NCBI GenBank assembly: GCA_030524715.1
Contig: JAUNGB010000016.1
Location: forward strand, 16,943 to 67,533
Length of the DNA stretch: 50,591 nucleotides
From: Eubacteriales bacterium
GTDB taxonomy: Bacteria > Bacillota > Clostridia > Lachnospirales > Lachnospiraceae
Direction: 5' to 3'
Made by a program: the position numbers and the translations under genes. This document shows positions 15,763-23,859 of this stretch, in pieces (the first letter of the stretch is position 1; each line of letters opens with the position of its first letter). Below the pieces are notes generated by a model, which worked only from the letters and a program-made list of their open reading frames with translations, made no database searches and was not told where the DNA came from.

Positions 15763-16200
15763 ATGAGAGTTTATTTGGACAATTGCTGTTTTAATCGACC
15801 ATATGATGATCAGTCATATGTGAGTATTTCTTTGGAAACTCAAGCGAAACTTCATATACAGGATTTGATTCGGAATGGTCAGTTGGAAATGTCATCATCA
15901 TATATGCTTGTGTATGAGAATGGCCAAAATCCTTATGAGATGAGAAGGAATGCTATAACAGAATTTATTGAGAAGAATACCACCGTTTATGTTAGTGATG
16001 CCAGATTGGAAGAAGTATCCAAGCAGGCACATGAGATTATGAAAACTGGCGTAAAATATAAGGATGCGTGTCATGTAGTATGTGCGATTATGTCAGACTG
16101 CAAATATTTTCTTACGACTGACCGTAGACTGTTAAAGTACCAAACAGATAAGCTAAAGATGATGAATCCGTTAGACTTTATCAGGGAATTGGAGGTGTAA
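15763..16200 (+). CDS. PIN-domain ribonuclease toxin (VapC-like)
   Basis: A 145-aa PIN-domain protein. The acidic metal-binding residues are visible: Asp6 (YLDNCCFNRP), Glu52 (VYENG), Asp101 (YKDACHV) and Asp120 (TTDRRLL). PIN toxins of this kind cleave RNA. The ATG follows GAGGTG. The 76-aa gene downstream starts after 3 bp and probably is its partner. The toxin comes first, the reverse of most VapBC loci. It may help keep the island in the chromosome (inference). Confidence 0.8.
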   Translation: MRVYLDNCCFNRPYDDQSYVSISLETQAKLHIQDLIRNGQLEMSSSYMLVYENGQNPYEMRRNAITEFIEKNTTVYVSDARLEEVSKQAHEIMKTGVKYKDACHVVCAIMSDCKYFLTTDRRLLKYQTDKLKMMNPLDFIRELEV

Positions 16201-16203
16201 TGC

Positions 16204-16434
16204 ATGAGTTCGAATACAGTAGAGATTATGAATAAGGGAATGAATTGTCTTCTGGAAAAACTTGGCGTTGTAGAGACAGAGCAGTTTATTTCTATTATAA
16301 TAAGAGAGAAATTTGATTATACAAAATGGCAGCAAGAACATTTTGATGAGCTGACTCCGGAGCAGATAGATGATGGGGCTAAAAGATATGTAGAAGAGCA
16401 TCCCTTTAGAGGGGCGGCTAAAGTTGTACTGTGA
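16204..16434 (+). CDS. Small protein, likely antitoxin partner of the PIN protein
   Basis: A 76-aa protein of mixed composition (MSSNTVEIMNKGMNCLLEKL; FISIIIREKFDYTKWQ). There is no clear DNA-binding motif by eye. Its position, 3 bp after the PIN gene, and its small size point to an antitoxin, but I do not recognise the family. A ribosome site lies in the end of the PIN gene (GGAGG at about 16190). A terminator follows at 16449-16475. Confidence 0.6.
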   Translation: MSSNTVEIMNKGMNCLLEKLGVVETEQFISIIIREKFDYTKWQQEHFDELTPEQIDDGAKRYVEEHPFRGAAKVVL

Positions 16435-16445
16435 ATTTTCGCTAT

Positions 16446-16507
16446 AAAAAAGGACTGCCTGAAAGGCGGTCCTTTCCTATTAACATATTGATAATACCCT
16501 GCTATGA
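16446..16507 (+). terminator. Terminator plus conserved tail (module copy B)
   Basis: An 11-bp stem AAAGGACTGCC/GGCGGTCCTTT (16449-16475) ends the PIN unit. The tail after it (TTCCTATTAACATATTGATA, then the ATACCCTGCTATGA end) matches 24560-24593 at 32 of 34 positions. Confidence 0.75.
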
Positions 16508-16528
16508 AATTTTAATTTTTTGCGGGGA

Positions 16529-16557
16529 TTGACATATTTGTAGGGCTTGCGTATAAT
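16529..16557 (+). promoter_or_regulatory. Consensus promoter of a mobile-element leader
   Basis: TTGACA (16529-16534), a 17-bp spacer and TATAAT (16552-16557): a perfect sigma-A promoter, the strongest in the window. It drives a structured leader ahead of broken mobile-element genes. Confidence 0.85.
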
Positions 16558-16567
16558 AATAGTAGCA

Positions 16568-16714
16568 GGTAGGCAACTACCTTGAAAAGCAGTCCGCTCC
16601 CAGTCATGCGGAATATAAATAGGCTGTGTAAACGAGGTTCGCTCCCGGACATGTGAATAATAAATAGGCCGTGGAAAAGTTTTTAAGCCTCTTGCCGGGG
16701 ACGGCAAGAGGCTT
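16568..16714 (+). ncRNA. Structured leader: small hairpin, two tandem 45-nt units, strong hairpin
   Basis: After the promoter come a small hairpin (GGTAG/CTACC, 16568-16581) and two imperfect direct units offset 45 bp (starting near 16592 and 16637, each with CGCTCCC, CATG and AAATAGGC). A 12-bp hairpin then pairs AAGCCTCTTGCC (16685-16696) with GGCAAGAGGCTT (16703-16714), followed by AAGGAG. The layout suggests a regulatory leader or attenuator of an integrative element. The family is not identified. Confidence 0.5.
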
Positions 16715-16732
16715 AATCTATACAAGGAGAAA

Positions 16733-16934
16733 TGCCGCTTATGGAAATAATAACGGACAGCCTGTACGGATTGCAGACCCGAAGATAATACAGGAAATGG
16801 AAAAGAACGCAAGAAAAGTTATCAATCTGTTACATAGAGGGATTCGCTTTACACCGACGCAGCCGGACGTAATTAAAATTGAGAAAATGATGTTAGCAGA
16901 ATTGCAGTCAGATAAGGACAGGCAATCAGAATAA
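16733..16934 (+). pseudogene. Frameshifted small integrative-element gene
   Basis: From the ATG at 16742 (or 16733) with AAGGAG upstream, the frame stops after about 15 codons. One base shifted, the frame reads NNNGQPVRIADPKIIQEMEK and continues for about 60 residues to a stop at 16934. One extra A in the GAAAT run near 16745 would join the start to this frame (M-E-N-N-N-G-Q). The product resembles a small conserved protein of clostridial integrative elements, recalled only by pattern. It is most likely inactive. Confidence 0.5.
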
Positions 16935-16951
16935 AGACAGGAGCGTTGAAT

Positions 16952-17011
16952 ATGGCAAATCGGAAAATGCCCGATTATGAAACCATATGCGCCGGATATT
17001 GTGAAGGATGA
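16952..17011 (+). pseudogene. 5' fragment of an integrative-element helix-turn-helix gene, cut at the repeat junction
   Basis: An ATG with an upstream AGGAGCG-like site starts MANRKMPDYETICAG, the beginning of a helix-turn-helix protein found in clostridial conjugative elements (family recalled from pattern). At 16989 the sequence switches into the second 162-bp repeat copy, giving six foreign residues and a stop at 17009-17011. Confidence 0.55.
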
Positions 17012-17150
17012 GATTACCAATGTCACTCTGTTTGATTATTCAGATATCATCGGCGGAGAAGACGATCCTTCTCAGAACTGATTAACTGGAATTGGATAAA
17101 GATTTACGTGGACGGCCAATACCGCTGATTAGCAGAGGTATTGGCCGTTT
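16989..17150. repeat. 162-bp perfect direct repeat, copy 2
   Basis: Identical to 13180-13341. It holds the last 93 bp of the SipW-like gene and its terminator (hairpin 17112-17150) without the rest of the gene. The first five bases, GCGCC, also fit the mobile-element reading frame it interrupts, so they may be shared microhomology. Confidence 0.97.
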
Positions 17151-17163
17151 GTTTGCAGAAGGT

Positions 17164-17196
17164 GTTGCTGTTCACACCTACGGTATAAACAATAAC
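17164..17196. repeat. 33-nt palindromic intergenic repeat, copy 2
   Basis: Arms GTTGCTGTTCACACC (17164-17178) and GGTATAAACAATAAC (17182-17196) flank a 3-nt centre, the same size and plan as 5173-5205. Confidence 0.6.
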
Positions 17197-17286
17197 CAGA
17201 GGCTATAATTATTATGTTACAGCAGCGATTTTTGTTGCATAAAAAGTGCAATTGATATATAATTAAGGATAGAAAGGAGAATTGGC

Positions 17287-17688
17287 ATGAGAAACAAAGG
17301 ATTTGAATTAACTAAAGGAGAGGAAGTGATGATGGAGATTTTCTGGGATGCCGAACGTCCTCTGACAACCATGGAAATCTCGGAAATGACAGACGAGTTT
17401 AACGACAGTTATATACACAGGCTGGTGAAAAGTCTGGAAAAAAAGGAAATGCTTAAAATCAGCGGCCTGGTAAAATCAGGCAAGCAGTATGCAAGACAAT
17501 TTGCGCCAACTACGACACGGGAGGAATATGGGGCATTTGTAATGCAGAATCTGGGAATCCGTGATGAAAAGGCTTTGGCAAAGGTTGCGGTCGCCATGGT
17601 GAGTCGTTTCGTAGATGATGAAAACAACAAAAACGAGGCTCTGGTGAAGGAACTGGAAAACATTGTGGAAGAACTGAAGAAAGGTTAA
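17287..17688 (+). CDS. BlaI/MecI/CopY-family transcriptional repressor
   Basis: A 133-aa protein with the winged helix of the BlaI family (LTKGEEVMMEIFWDAERPLT, MEISEMTDEF, SYIHRLVKSLEKKEML) and a helical C-terminal dimer part. BlaI proteins repress beta-lactam-type resistance genes and are cleaved on a signal from a BlaR1 membrane peptidase. The ATG has AAGGAG upstream. The next gene is a truncated BlaR1-like sensor, so signal-dependent release is probably lost. The operator cannot be defined with confidence. Confidence 0.8.
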   Translation: MRNKGFELTKGEEVMMEIFWDAERPLTTMEISEMTDEFNDSYIHRLVKSLEKKEMLKISGLVKSGKQYARQFAPTTTREEYGAFVMQNLGIRDEKALAKVAVAMVSRFVDDENNKNEALVKELENIVEELKKG

Positions 17689-17702
17689 ATAACAGAAAAA
17701 GT

Positions 17703-18044
17703 ATGAGCATTACGTTTTTTTCGTTTTTTATGGCTGTTTTCTGGAGCAGTATAGCCATCCTTCTTTTTTGTTCCTGCCGTAAACGGCAATGGTTTATCCG
17801 TCACTGCGGAATCAGTATAATGGCAGTTTTATATTTGGCATGTATGCTTCGCCTTCTGGTTCCTGTGGAAGTGAACGGAGTGGCATATGTAAAATTACGT
17901 GGGGCTTTTTCTTCCATTTATGAATTAGTTGGCCTTAAAAAAAGAGAAGTGTTTGGGCTGGAATGCACGGTATTGCAGATGCTTATTGCTGTCTGGATAG
18001 CAGGAAGCCTTATTAAAGGAATACATTGGGGGATTTGTTATTAA
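17703..18044 (+). pseudogene. Truncated BlaR1-type (M56) sensor, N-terminal fragment
   Basis: A 113-aa frame begins like the N-terminal membrane part of M56/BlaR1 sensors (FSFFMAVFWSSIAILLF, then a second hydrophobic segment with MLRLLVPVE). It stops after GICY, well before the HExxH peptidase domain and the sensor domain, which are absent from the following sequence. It sits 15 bp after the BlaI gene, the usual place of blaR1. It is a remnant, or at most a short membrane protein. Confidence 0.6.
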
Positions 18045-18126
18045 TTGCTAAGAAGCTGTCCGCAGTTTGAATTTTGGAAAAGGTAGTATTTTTTACATTA
18101 CTGTAATAAAAATGAAGGTGAATCTC

Positions 18127-19101
18127 ATGAAAAAGAAAATATTTATTACCGGATATATGTTTGCTTTTTTATTCTGCTGTAGTAGAGTATATGCAGAAAC
18201 AGGCACGGATGCAGAAGAATACATGAAGAGTGCAATAGAAAAAATGACGGAAAATCCAAGGATGATCGGCACGCCTGAAATTGATGATGCAAAAGAGTAT
18301 TTGGTGTCGGAACTAAAAAACTGGGGCTATGATGTTCAGGAACAGGATTTTTTCTATGATGATAGGCTGAATGAAAAGGCTATTCAAAGCAGAAGCAATA
18401 AGGAAGAGTATCTCAGAGGCGCCTTTACCGGGAGTGAAGGTGATAAAAGGGGAACCAATATCATAGCTGAGAAAGCTGGCTCTTCCTCCGATAGGACGTT
18501 GATCATCAGCGCCCATTATGATACCTGCGAAAATTCTCCGGGAGCAAATGACAATGCTTCAGGGGTGGCAGTTTTGCTCAATGCGGCAAGGATGTACAGC
18601 CAGAAGGACTATCCTTTTAATATCAGGTTTATCTGCTTTTCCGGTGAAGAAGCATGGTTTGCAGGCTCTCGATATTATGTTTCTTCTTTAGAGGATTCAG
18701 GGTATGATAATATTATGGGTGTGATTAATATTGATTCTGTAGCAGAGAAAAGTAATCTGGATTACTGGGTCATGGTATCAGAAGGAAAAGAAGTTGTTGA
18801 TGAGAGCGGAACTGTTGATTTCGAACCGATTGCGAACGAGATTTCTGAATTGATCACCAAAAAAACCGAATATCAGCTTGTATGTCAGATGAATTCGGAT
18901 CACTATCCGTTTTCGCTGCTTGGGATTCCGGCTGTTACAATAACCCAGGATCTATCAGAAGAGCTTCACATAAATTCTTCCGAGGATACAATGAGCTATA
19001 TTGACAGTAATCGTCTTGTCGAAGTGTTTTCAACAGTTGACGATATCATCCAAAAGGAAACAGCTCTTGCTTCCCTGGCGGGAGCTACTGCTGCAAATTA
19101 A
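18127..19101 (+). CDS. Secreted M28-family zinc aminopeptidase
   Basis: A 324-aa protein. Residues 1-23 form a signal peptide ending VYA. The M28 zinc site is visible: His130 and Asp142 (SAHYDTCENSPGANDNASG), Glu174/Glu175 (FSGEEAW), Asp203 (NIDS) and a C-terminal His near 281. The enzyme should remove N-terminal residues from peptides outside the cell. The ATG at 18127 is used because GAAGGTGA lies upstream; longer in-frame starts would spoil the signal peptide. It stands downstream of the BlaI/BlaR1 remnant and may have been its regulated target (inference). Confidence 0.8.
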   Translation: MKKKIFITGYMFAFLFCCSRVYAETGTDAEEYMKSAIEKMTENPRMIGTPEIDDAKEYLVSELKNWGYDVQEQDFFYDDRLNEKAIQSRSNKEEYLRGAFTGSEGDKRGTNIIAEKAGSSSDRTLIISAHYDTCENSPGANDNASGVAVLLNAARMYSQKDYPFNIRFICFSGEEAWFAGSRYYVSSLEDSGYDNIMGVINIDSVAEKSNLDYWVMVSEGKEVVDESGTVDFEPIANEISELITKKTEYQLVCQMNSDHYPFSLLGIPAVTITQDLSEELHINSSEDTMSYIDSNRLVEVFSTVDDIIQKETALASLAGATAAN

Positions 19102-19104
19102 TCT

Positions 19105-19122
19105 AAAAAAGGACTGCCTGAA
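19105..19122. repeat. Half copy of the terminator module at the left edge of the ABC element
   Basis: The 18 bases AAAAAAGGACTGCCTGAA equal the head of module B at 16446-16463, then diverge. The matching tail appears at 24560-24593. Confidence 0.6.
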
Positions 19123-19222
19123 GGGGAACACTTCGTAAGGAAGTTGTTTCCCTTTCGCCTTGTAATCAGCCAGAATGATTGAATTGTAGGGAAAAATTCA
19201 AATCATATGGAGGAATTACAAA

Positions 19223-19384
19223 ATGGCAAAATCATTATTTGAAAGGCTAGTAGAAGACATGAAACAGGCACAGGGTATCACAGAACAGTTAAAGGCTGAA
19301 AATCAGTTTTTGTGGGTGCAAAGGCTCAATAATATACGGGCGTGTGCAAAGGAGATTGTGGAAAAAGAAATTATCTTTTCTTAG
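19223..19384 (+). pseudogene. Internally deleted TnpV transposon protein
   Basis: A 53-codon frame with GGAGG upstream reads MAKSLFE and then directly ends in the TnpV pattern ITEQLKAENQFLWVQRLNNI, closing KEIIFS. Full TnpV proteins are about 110-130 aa; the middle is missing in frame. TnpV is an accessory protein of Tn4451-type serine-recombinase elements. It marks the left part of the element that carries the ABC genes. Too short to be listed by length-limited gene finding. Confidence 0.65.
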
Positions 19385-19394
19385 GAAGTAGAGA

Positions 19395-19422
19395 GCAGCG
19401 GGGAATATCCCCCTGCTGTTTT
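19395..19422 (+). terminator. Terminator after the TnpV remnant
   Basis: The GC-rich hairpin CAGCGGGG/CCCC-TGCTG is followed by TTTT. Confidence 0.6.
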
Positions 19423-19450
19423 CAATTTTAATAAAAATCTGTGCAAGTAC

Positions 19451-19511
19451 TTGACAGAACGGAAAAAAGAAATATAATAATAGACAGACGCTCGTTCTAT
19501 ATGGAACGAGC
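19451..19511 (+). promoter_or_regulatory. Promoter and TetR-type operator
   Basis: TTGACA (19451-19456) and TATAAT (19473-19478) are 16 bp apart. Just downstream, GCTCGTTC (19490-19497) and GAACGAGC (19504-19511) form a perfect 8-bp palindrome with a 6-bp centre, the shape of a TetR operator at the transcription start. Confidence 0.75.
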
Positions 19512-19556
19512 AAATCTTAAAACATACGGTTAGATTTTTCTAACCAAAAAAAGGAA

Positions 19557-20167
19557 GTGAGAAATCTGAAAAAAAACAGCAAAAAGCCAGAAGTAAGAAA
19601 AAAGAACTGATTGATATTGCCGCTCAGTTATTCGCTGAGAAAGGTTACGAAGCCGTATCCGTGCGGGATATTTTAGATATTGTAGGCGGTGCGCCGGGAA
19701 TGTTTTATTATTACTTTAAATCGAAACAGGATATTTATATTGCAGCTATGGAGCAATATATTTCTGAACGTCTTGAACGGAAATGTAAAATTATTGAAGA
19801 TGATACAGTTCCTTTTGATGAAAAGTTAAGTGTTTTCCGAAGCATGATAGTAGAGGATATCAAAGGCTATGCCGAGCGTTTTGACCCGAAAGCAGACACT
19901 TCTATATCCGATACGTCCTATAAACTCTGGGATTTGGTGCAAATGCTAAATCGAATGGTAAAGCCTTATGCCAAGTTTATGATGCAGGGAATCAGGGAGG
20001 GAAAAATAAAAAATACATTAGGCGTTACAGAAGAATCTGCAGAGGCGCAGGCAGTATTCATTCTATATGGCTGTTGGGGAATGATATATAACGGTAAATT
20101 TACGAAAGACAGCACAGAATATGAAATGGAAGATATTTTAAAAGTAACAGACAAATTCTTTCATTAA
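19557..20167 (+). CDS. TetR/AcrR-family repressor with a disrupted start region
   Basis: The frame from about 19568 to 20167 encodes a TetR-type protein: a helix-turn-helix with KELIDIAAQLFAEKGYEAVS, then VRDIL and GMFYYYFKSKQDIY, and an all-helical ligand domain. No ATG, GTG or TTG lies in this frame before the internal GTG at 19661, which would remove half of the DNA-binding helix. A GTG at 19557 is one base out of frame; one more A in the eight-A run at 19569-19576 would join them. It is frameshifted, or made through slippage on the A run. It likely controls itself and the ABC genes downstream. Confidence 0.65.
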
Positions 20168-20196
20168 CTCTAAAAATCACATAAGGATACCACATT

Positions 20197-20239
20197 ACAA
20201 CGGGAATGTTCCGAAAGGGCATTCTCGTTGTGGCGTTTT
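20197..20239 (+). terminator. Terminator between the TetR gene and the ABC genes
   Basis: ACAACGGGAATG (20197-20208) pairs with CATTCTCGTTGT (20220-20231), followed by GGCGTTTT. Confidence 0.6.
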
Positions 20240-20299
20240 AGGGGTACAGAACGAACTCGGTCTGAAATGAAAATATGAAGAAAGAGAGGAATGTCCAAA

Positions 20300-22108
20300 A
20301 TGAAACAAAAAGAAAAAACAAAACAGGGAATATCGAGGCTGATAGAAATATCAGGGGAAAATAATTCTGCCCTGATATCCAGTATCGTATTGTCTGTTAT
20401 CGGAACACTATGCCAGCTTGTTCCGTTCTGGTCTGTCTATCGTGTGATGGCGGAATTACTAAAGCATACGGTTACGGGAGATGCTATATCTTCAGACTCA
20501 CTTATCCGTTTGGCTGTTTACGGTCTTATAGGACTTCTGGCAGGATACTTAGCTACATATCTGGGAGGTATTAAAGCCCACACATTCGCTTATCGTGTGA
20601 TTTGCGGCGTGAGATTAAAGGTGGCGGAACACATCGGGAAATTGCCGATGGGATATGTATCGAATAATTCCGTAGGTAAAATCAAACAGATTTTAGATGC
20701 CGATGTGGAACAGATAGAAGGTTTTCTTGCTCATCAACTTCCCGACCTTGTGAGTACGGTTGTTATGCTGATTGCGATGTTTGTTGTCATGTTTATGGAG
20801 AATGTCTGGCTAGCGTTTGCCTGCCTGATACCAATCGTCGTAGGTTTTGTGTGCCAGTTTGCGGTTATGATTAAAATTATGAAAAGCGGAGGCGTTCAGC
20901 AAAATTTTGATGCACTGGAAAAAATCAGTTCTTCATCCATTCAATATGTGAAAGGAATGCCGTCCATCAAAATCTTTGGACAGACAGTGAAATCTTTTCG
21001 TCAGTTTTACGATGATATTATCAGTTACAGAGATTTTACAACAAGCATGACAGAGGTTATTCGCCCCGGCTTTGTGCGCTTTCGGATGTTTGTGTTATCG
21101 GTTGCTACGTTTATTGTACCTGTAGGATTACTCTTGTTTTTGCGAAATCCAGAAGATATTTCCTTTGTAATTACATATTTGTTTTTCCTGATACTGGCTC
21201 CTGCGGCGGCAACGCCGACCTTAAAACTAAGGGGATTTTCGGAGAGCATGAATATCATTACGGAAGGTGTAAAGCGTGTAGAATCCGTACTGAATGAAAA
21301 GCCTTTGCAGGAAGTATCAGAGGGGAAAGTACCAAAAAAGCATGATATTACTTTCTCGGATGTCCATTTTTCTTATGATGATAGTGGGAAAGCCATTTTA
21401 AACGGAGTTTCTTTCACAGCACGTCAGGGTGAAATTACTGCTTTGGTTGGAGCGTCAGGCGCAGGCAAATCTACCATAGCAGAACTGATACCGAGATTTT
21501 GGGATATTACCGATGGAAGTATAATGATTGGTGGCATTGATATCAGGGAAATACATCAGATTGATTTAATGGAACAGATGTCTTTTGTATTTCAGGAAAG
21601 TTATTTGCTGTCAGATACCATTTACAATAACATTGCTTTGGGAAAACCCGATGCCACAAAAGAACAGGTAGAACGAGCTGCAATGGCGGCGCAATGTCAC
21701 GATTTTATCTTGTCGCTCCCAGAAGGCTATCAGACCAAAATCGGAGATGGAGGTATTTATCTGTCTGGCGGTGAAATGCAGCGTGTATCTATAGCAAGAG
21801 CAATTTTAAAAAATGCGCCAATATTGATTTTGGACGAGGCAAGCGCCTATGCAGATGCAGAAAATGAGCATGAGATGCAGCTGGCATTGACAGAGCTTAT
21901 CAAAAACAAGACGGTCATTATGATTGCCCACAGACTGGCGACGATTTGTAATGCAAATCAAATACTTGTTGTAGCAGATGGAAAAATAGCAGAAGCAGGC
22001 ACACACGAACAGTTGCTGCAGAAGAATAAGCTCTATGCGGCTATGTGGAAAACGGGTATGGAATCTGCTAACTGGCGTATGGAGCATGGCAAGGAGGACG
22101 TACAATGA
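20300..22108 (+). CDS. ABC transporter, fused permease/ATPase, subunit 1
   Basis: A half-transporter of about 602 aa. The N-terminal 320 residues hold about six transmembrane helices. The ATPase domain has Walker A GASGAGKST, the Q-loop (FVFQESY), signature YLSGGEMQR, Walker B ILILDEASA and the H-loop (AHRLAT). The ATG at 20300 has GAGAGG ten bases upstream; the ATG at 20291 is too close to it. It overlaps subunit 2 in an ATGA, so a heterodimer is expected. The codon use is more AT-rich than the neighbouring core genes. The substrate is unknown; drug or peptide export is the usual role with TetR control, but siderophore-type import cannot be excluded. Confidence 0.85.
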   Translation: MKQKEKTKQGISRLIEISGENNSALISSIVLSVIGTLCQLVPFWSVYRVMAELLKHTVTGDAISSDSLIRLAVYGLIGLLAGYLATYLGGIKAHTFAYRVICGVRLKVAEHIGKLPMGYVSNNSVGKIKQILDADVEQIEGFLAHQLPDLVSTVVMLIAMFVVMFMENVWLAFACLIPIVVGFVCQFAVMIKIMKSGGVQQNFDALEKISSSSIQYVKGMPSIKIFGQTVKSFRQFYDDIISYRDFTTSMTEVIRPGFVRFRMFVLSVATFIVPVGLLLFLRNPEDISFVITYLFFLILAPAAATPTLKLRGFSESMNIITEGVKRVESVLNEKPLQEVSEGKVPKKHDITFSDVHFSYDDSGKAILNGVSFTARQGEITALVGASGAGKSTIAELIPRFWDITDGSIMIGGIDIREIHQIDLMEQMSFVFQESYLLSDTIYNNIALGKPDATKEQVERAAMAAQCHDFILSLPEGYQTKIGDGGIYLSGGEMQRVSIARAILKNAPILILDEASAYADAENEHEMQLALTELIKNKTVIMIAHRLATICNANQILVVADGKIAEAGTHEQLLQKNKLYAAMWKTGMESANWRMEHGKEDVQ

Positions 22109-23835
22109 AAAAACTATTTTATGCAATTACCTGTAACGACCCGAAAAGGCTGATAAAACCGATTATTTCAAATGCGCTTGCCAATTTGTCAAATTTGCTG
22201 CCATTCTTGTGTACGGCTTATATCATCAGCCAAATATATGATTACTTTATGACAGGAAATTTAAACCGTTCCCACTTATGGCTTTCATGGGGCGGAATGG
22301 TTATCTGCTTTATCATTACTTATCTTTTGGAGAATATTGCCTGCAAAATTACTTATCGGGATGGATATATGACATCTGCCGACGGGCGTGTAAAATTAGC
22401 GGAGCATATCAGAGAACTGCCGCCTGGCGTATTGATGGGTAAATCTTCTGGCGAAATCGGTAATACGATGATGAACGATTTTTCTAAAACTGAATCGGCA
22501 ATGACGCACATCCTGCCTCAGATTGTCAGTGGTGTACTCGTTGCGGTCATTGCGTCCGTTGCCATGCTCATAGCAGACTGGAGGATGGGAATAGCCATGT
22601 TTTGCGGATTTCCGATTGCGATTGTACTTATGCTTGGTATGCGTAATCTGGAGCGAAAACTGGATGACCGACTTGCGGCATCAAGAATTGAACAGGCAAG
22701 TAAGCTTCAGGAATACCTGTATGGTATGAGAATTATAAAAGCCTACAATATGCAGGGGGAAAACTTCGGTAAATTAAAATCGGCGTGTACGGATTATCGT
22801 GACGCTTGTATAAAACTTGAGAGTGGAATCGGTCCGCTGAATTTTGTTGCTACCGCTCTTTTGCGATTAGGTCTGCCGCTTATGACCATAGTTGGTGTGT
22901 TTTTAATAAGCGGAGGAACGCTTACAATCCCTGAATTTGTCATGTTTTTGTTAGTTGGCACTCGTGTGTTTGACCCGCTTTCCGTAGCAATTATGAATTA
23001 TTCAGAATTAACGATGTGCGGCATGGCAGGGGAACGAATCAGCCGTTTGCTTGACGAGCCGACTATGGGCGGCAAAAAAGATGCGCCAACGACACACGAC
23101 ATTGCCTTTCAGAATGTTTCCTTTGGGTATGGAACAAAAGAGGTTCTCCATGATATTAACGCAACATTCAGACCAAATACAATGACAGCTCTTGTAGGAC
23201 TGTCAGGTTCAGGAAAAAGTACGATGTTGAAATTGGCGGCACGATTCTACGACCCCACCGCAGGAAAAATCTTATTTGGAGGCGTTGATGAGAAAGAAAT
23301 TATGCCAGACAAACTGATGAAGCAAATATCAATGGTATTTCAGGATGTGTATTTGTTTCAGGATACAGTTGCAAATAATATCCGTTATGGGCGTGAAAAT
23401 GCAACGCAGGAGGAAATTGAAAATGCAGCCCGTCTTGCAAATTGTTATGACTTTATTATGCGTATGCCGCAAGGATTCGACACGATGATTGGAGAGGGAG
23501 GTTCTACTCTTTCGGGCGGTGAAAAGCAGCGGATTTCCATTGCAAGAGCTATGTTAAAGGATGCGCCTGTCATTTTTCTGGACGAAGCGACTTCCTCTCT
23601 TGACCCAGAAAATGAAGCGGAAATACAGCAGGCAATCAGCCGTCTGATTAAAGGAAGAACGGTTGTGGTAATCGCCCATAGATTAAAAACAATCACTTCC
23701 GCTGATAATATTTTTGTGTTCGATAATGGAAGGATTGTCGAACGGGGAACACATAACGAACTTCTATCCCATTGTGGATTGTATGCAAAGCTCTGGAAAT
23801 TGCAGACATCTACCGAGGGTTGGAGGATAAATTAA
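22105..23835 (+). CDS. ABC transporter, fused permease/ATPase, subunit 2
   Basis: A 576-aa half-transporter with six predicted helices and a complete ATPase domain: Walker A GLSGSGKST, Q-loop (MVFQDVY), signature TLSGGEKQR, Walker B VIFLDEATSSLD with the catalytic Glu, and AHRLKT. Both subunits keep canonical site residues, so both ATP sites may be active. It is translationally coupled to subunit 1 by a 4-bp overlap and followed by an ECF S-component-like gene after a short gap. Confidence 0.88.
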   Translation: MKKLFYAITCNDPKRLIKPIISNALANLSNLLPFLCTAYIISQIYDYFMTGNLNRSHLWLSWGGMVICFIITYLLENIACKITYRDGYMTSADGRVKLAEHIRELPPGVLMGKSSGEIGNTMMNDFSKTESAMTHILPQIVSGVLVAVIASVAMLIADWRMGIAMFCGFPIAIVLMLGMRNLERKLDDRLAASRIEQASKLQEYLYGMRIIKAYNMQGENFGKLKSACTDYRDACIKLESGIGPLNFVATALLRLGLPLMTIVGVFLISGGTLTIPEFVMFLLVGTRVFDPLSVAIMNYSELTMCGMAGERISRLLDEPTMGGKKDAPTTHDIAFQNVSFGYGTKEVLHDINATFRPNTMTALVGLSGSGKSTMLKLAARFYDPTAGKILFGGVDEKEIMPDKLMKQISMVFQDVYLFQDTVANNIRYGRENATQEEIENAARLANCYDFIMRMPQGFDTMIGEGGSTLSGGEKQRISIARAMLKDAPVIFLDEATSSLDPENEAEIQQAISRLIKGRTVVVIAHRLKTITSADNIFVFDNGRIVERGTHNELLSHCGLYAKLWKLQTSTEGWRIN

Positions 23836-23859
23836 AACATTATGAAGGAGGATTCCAAA

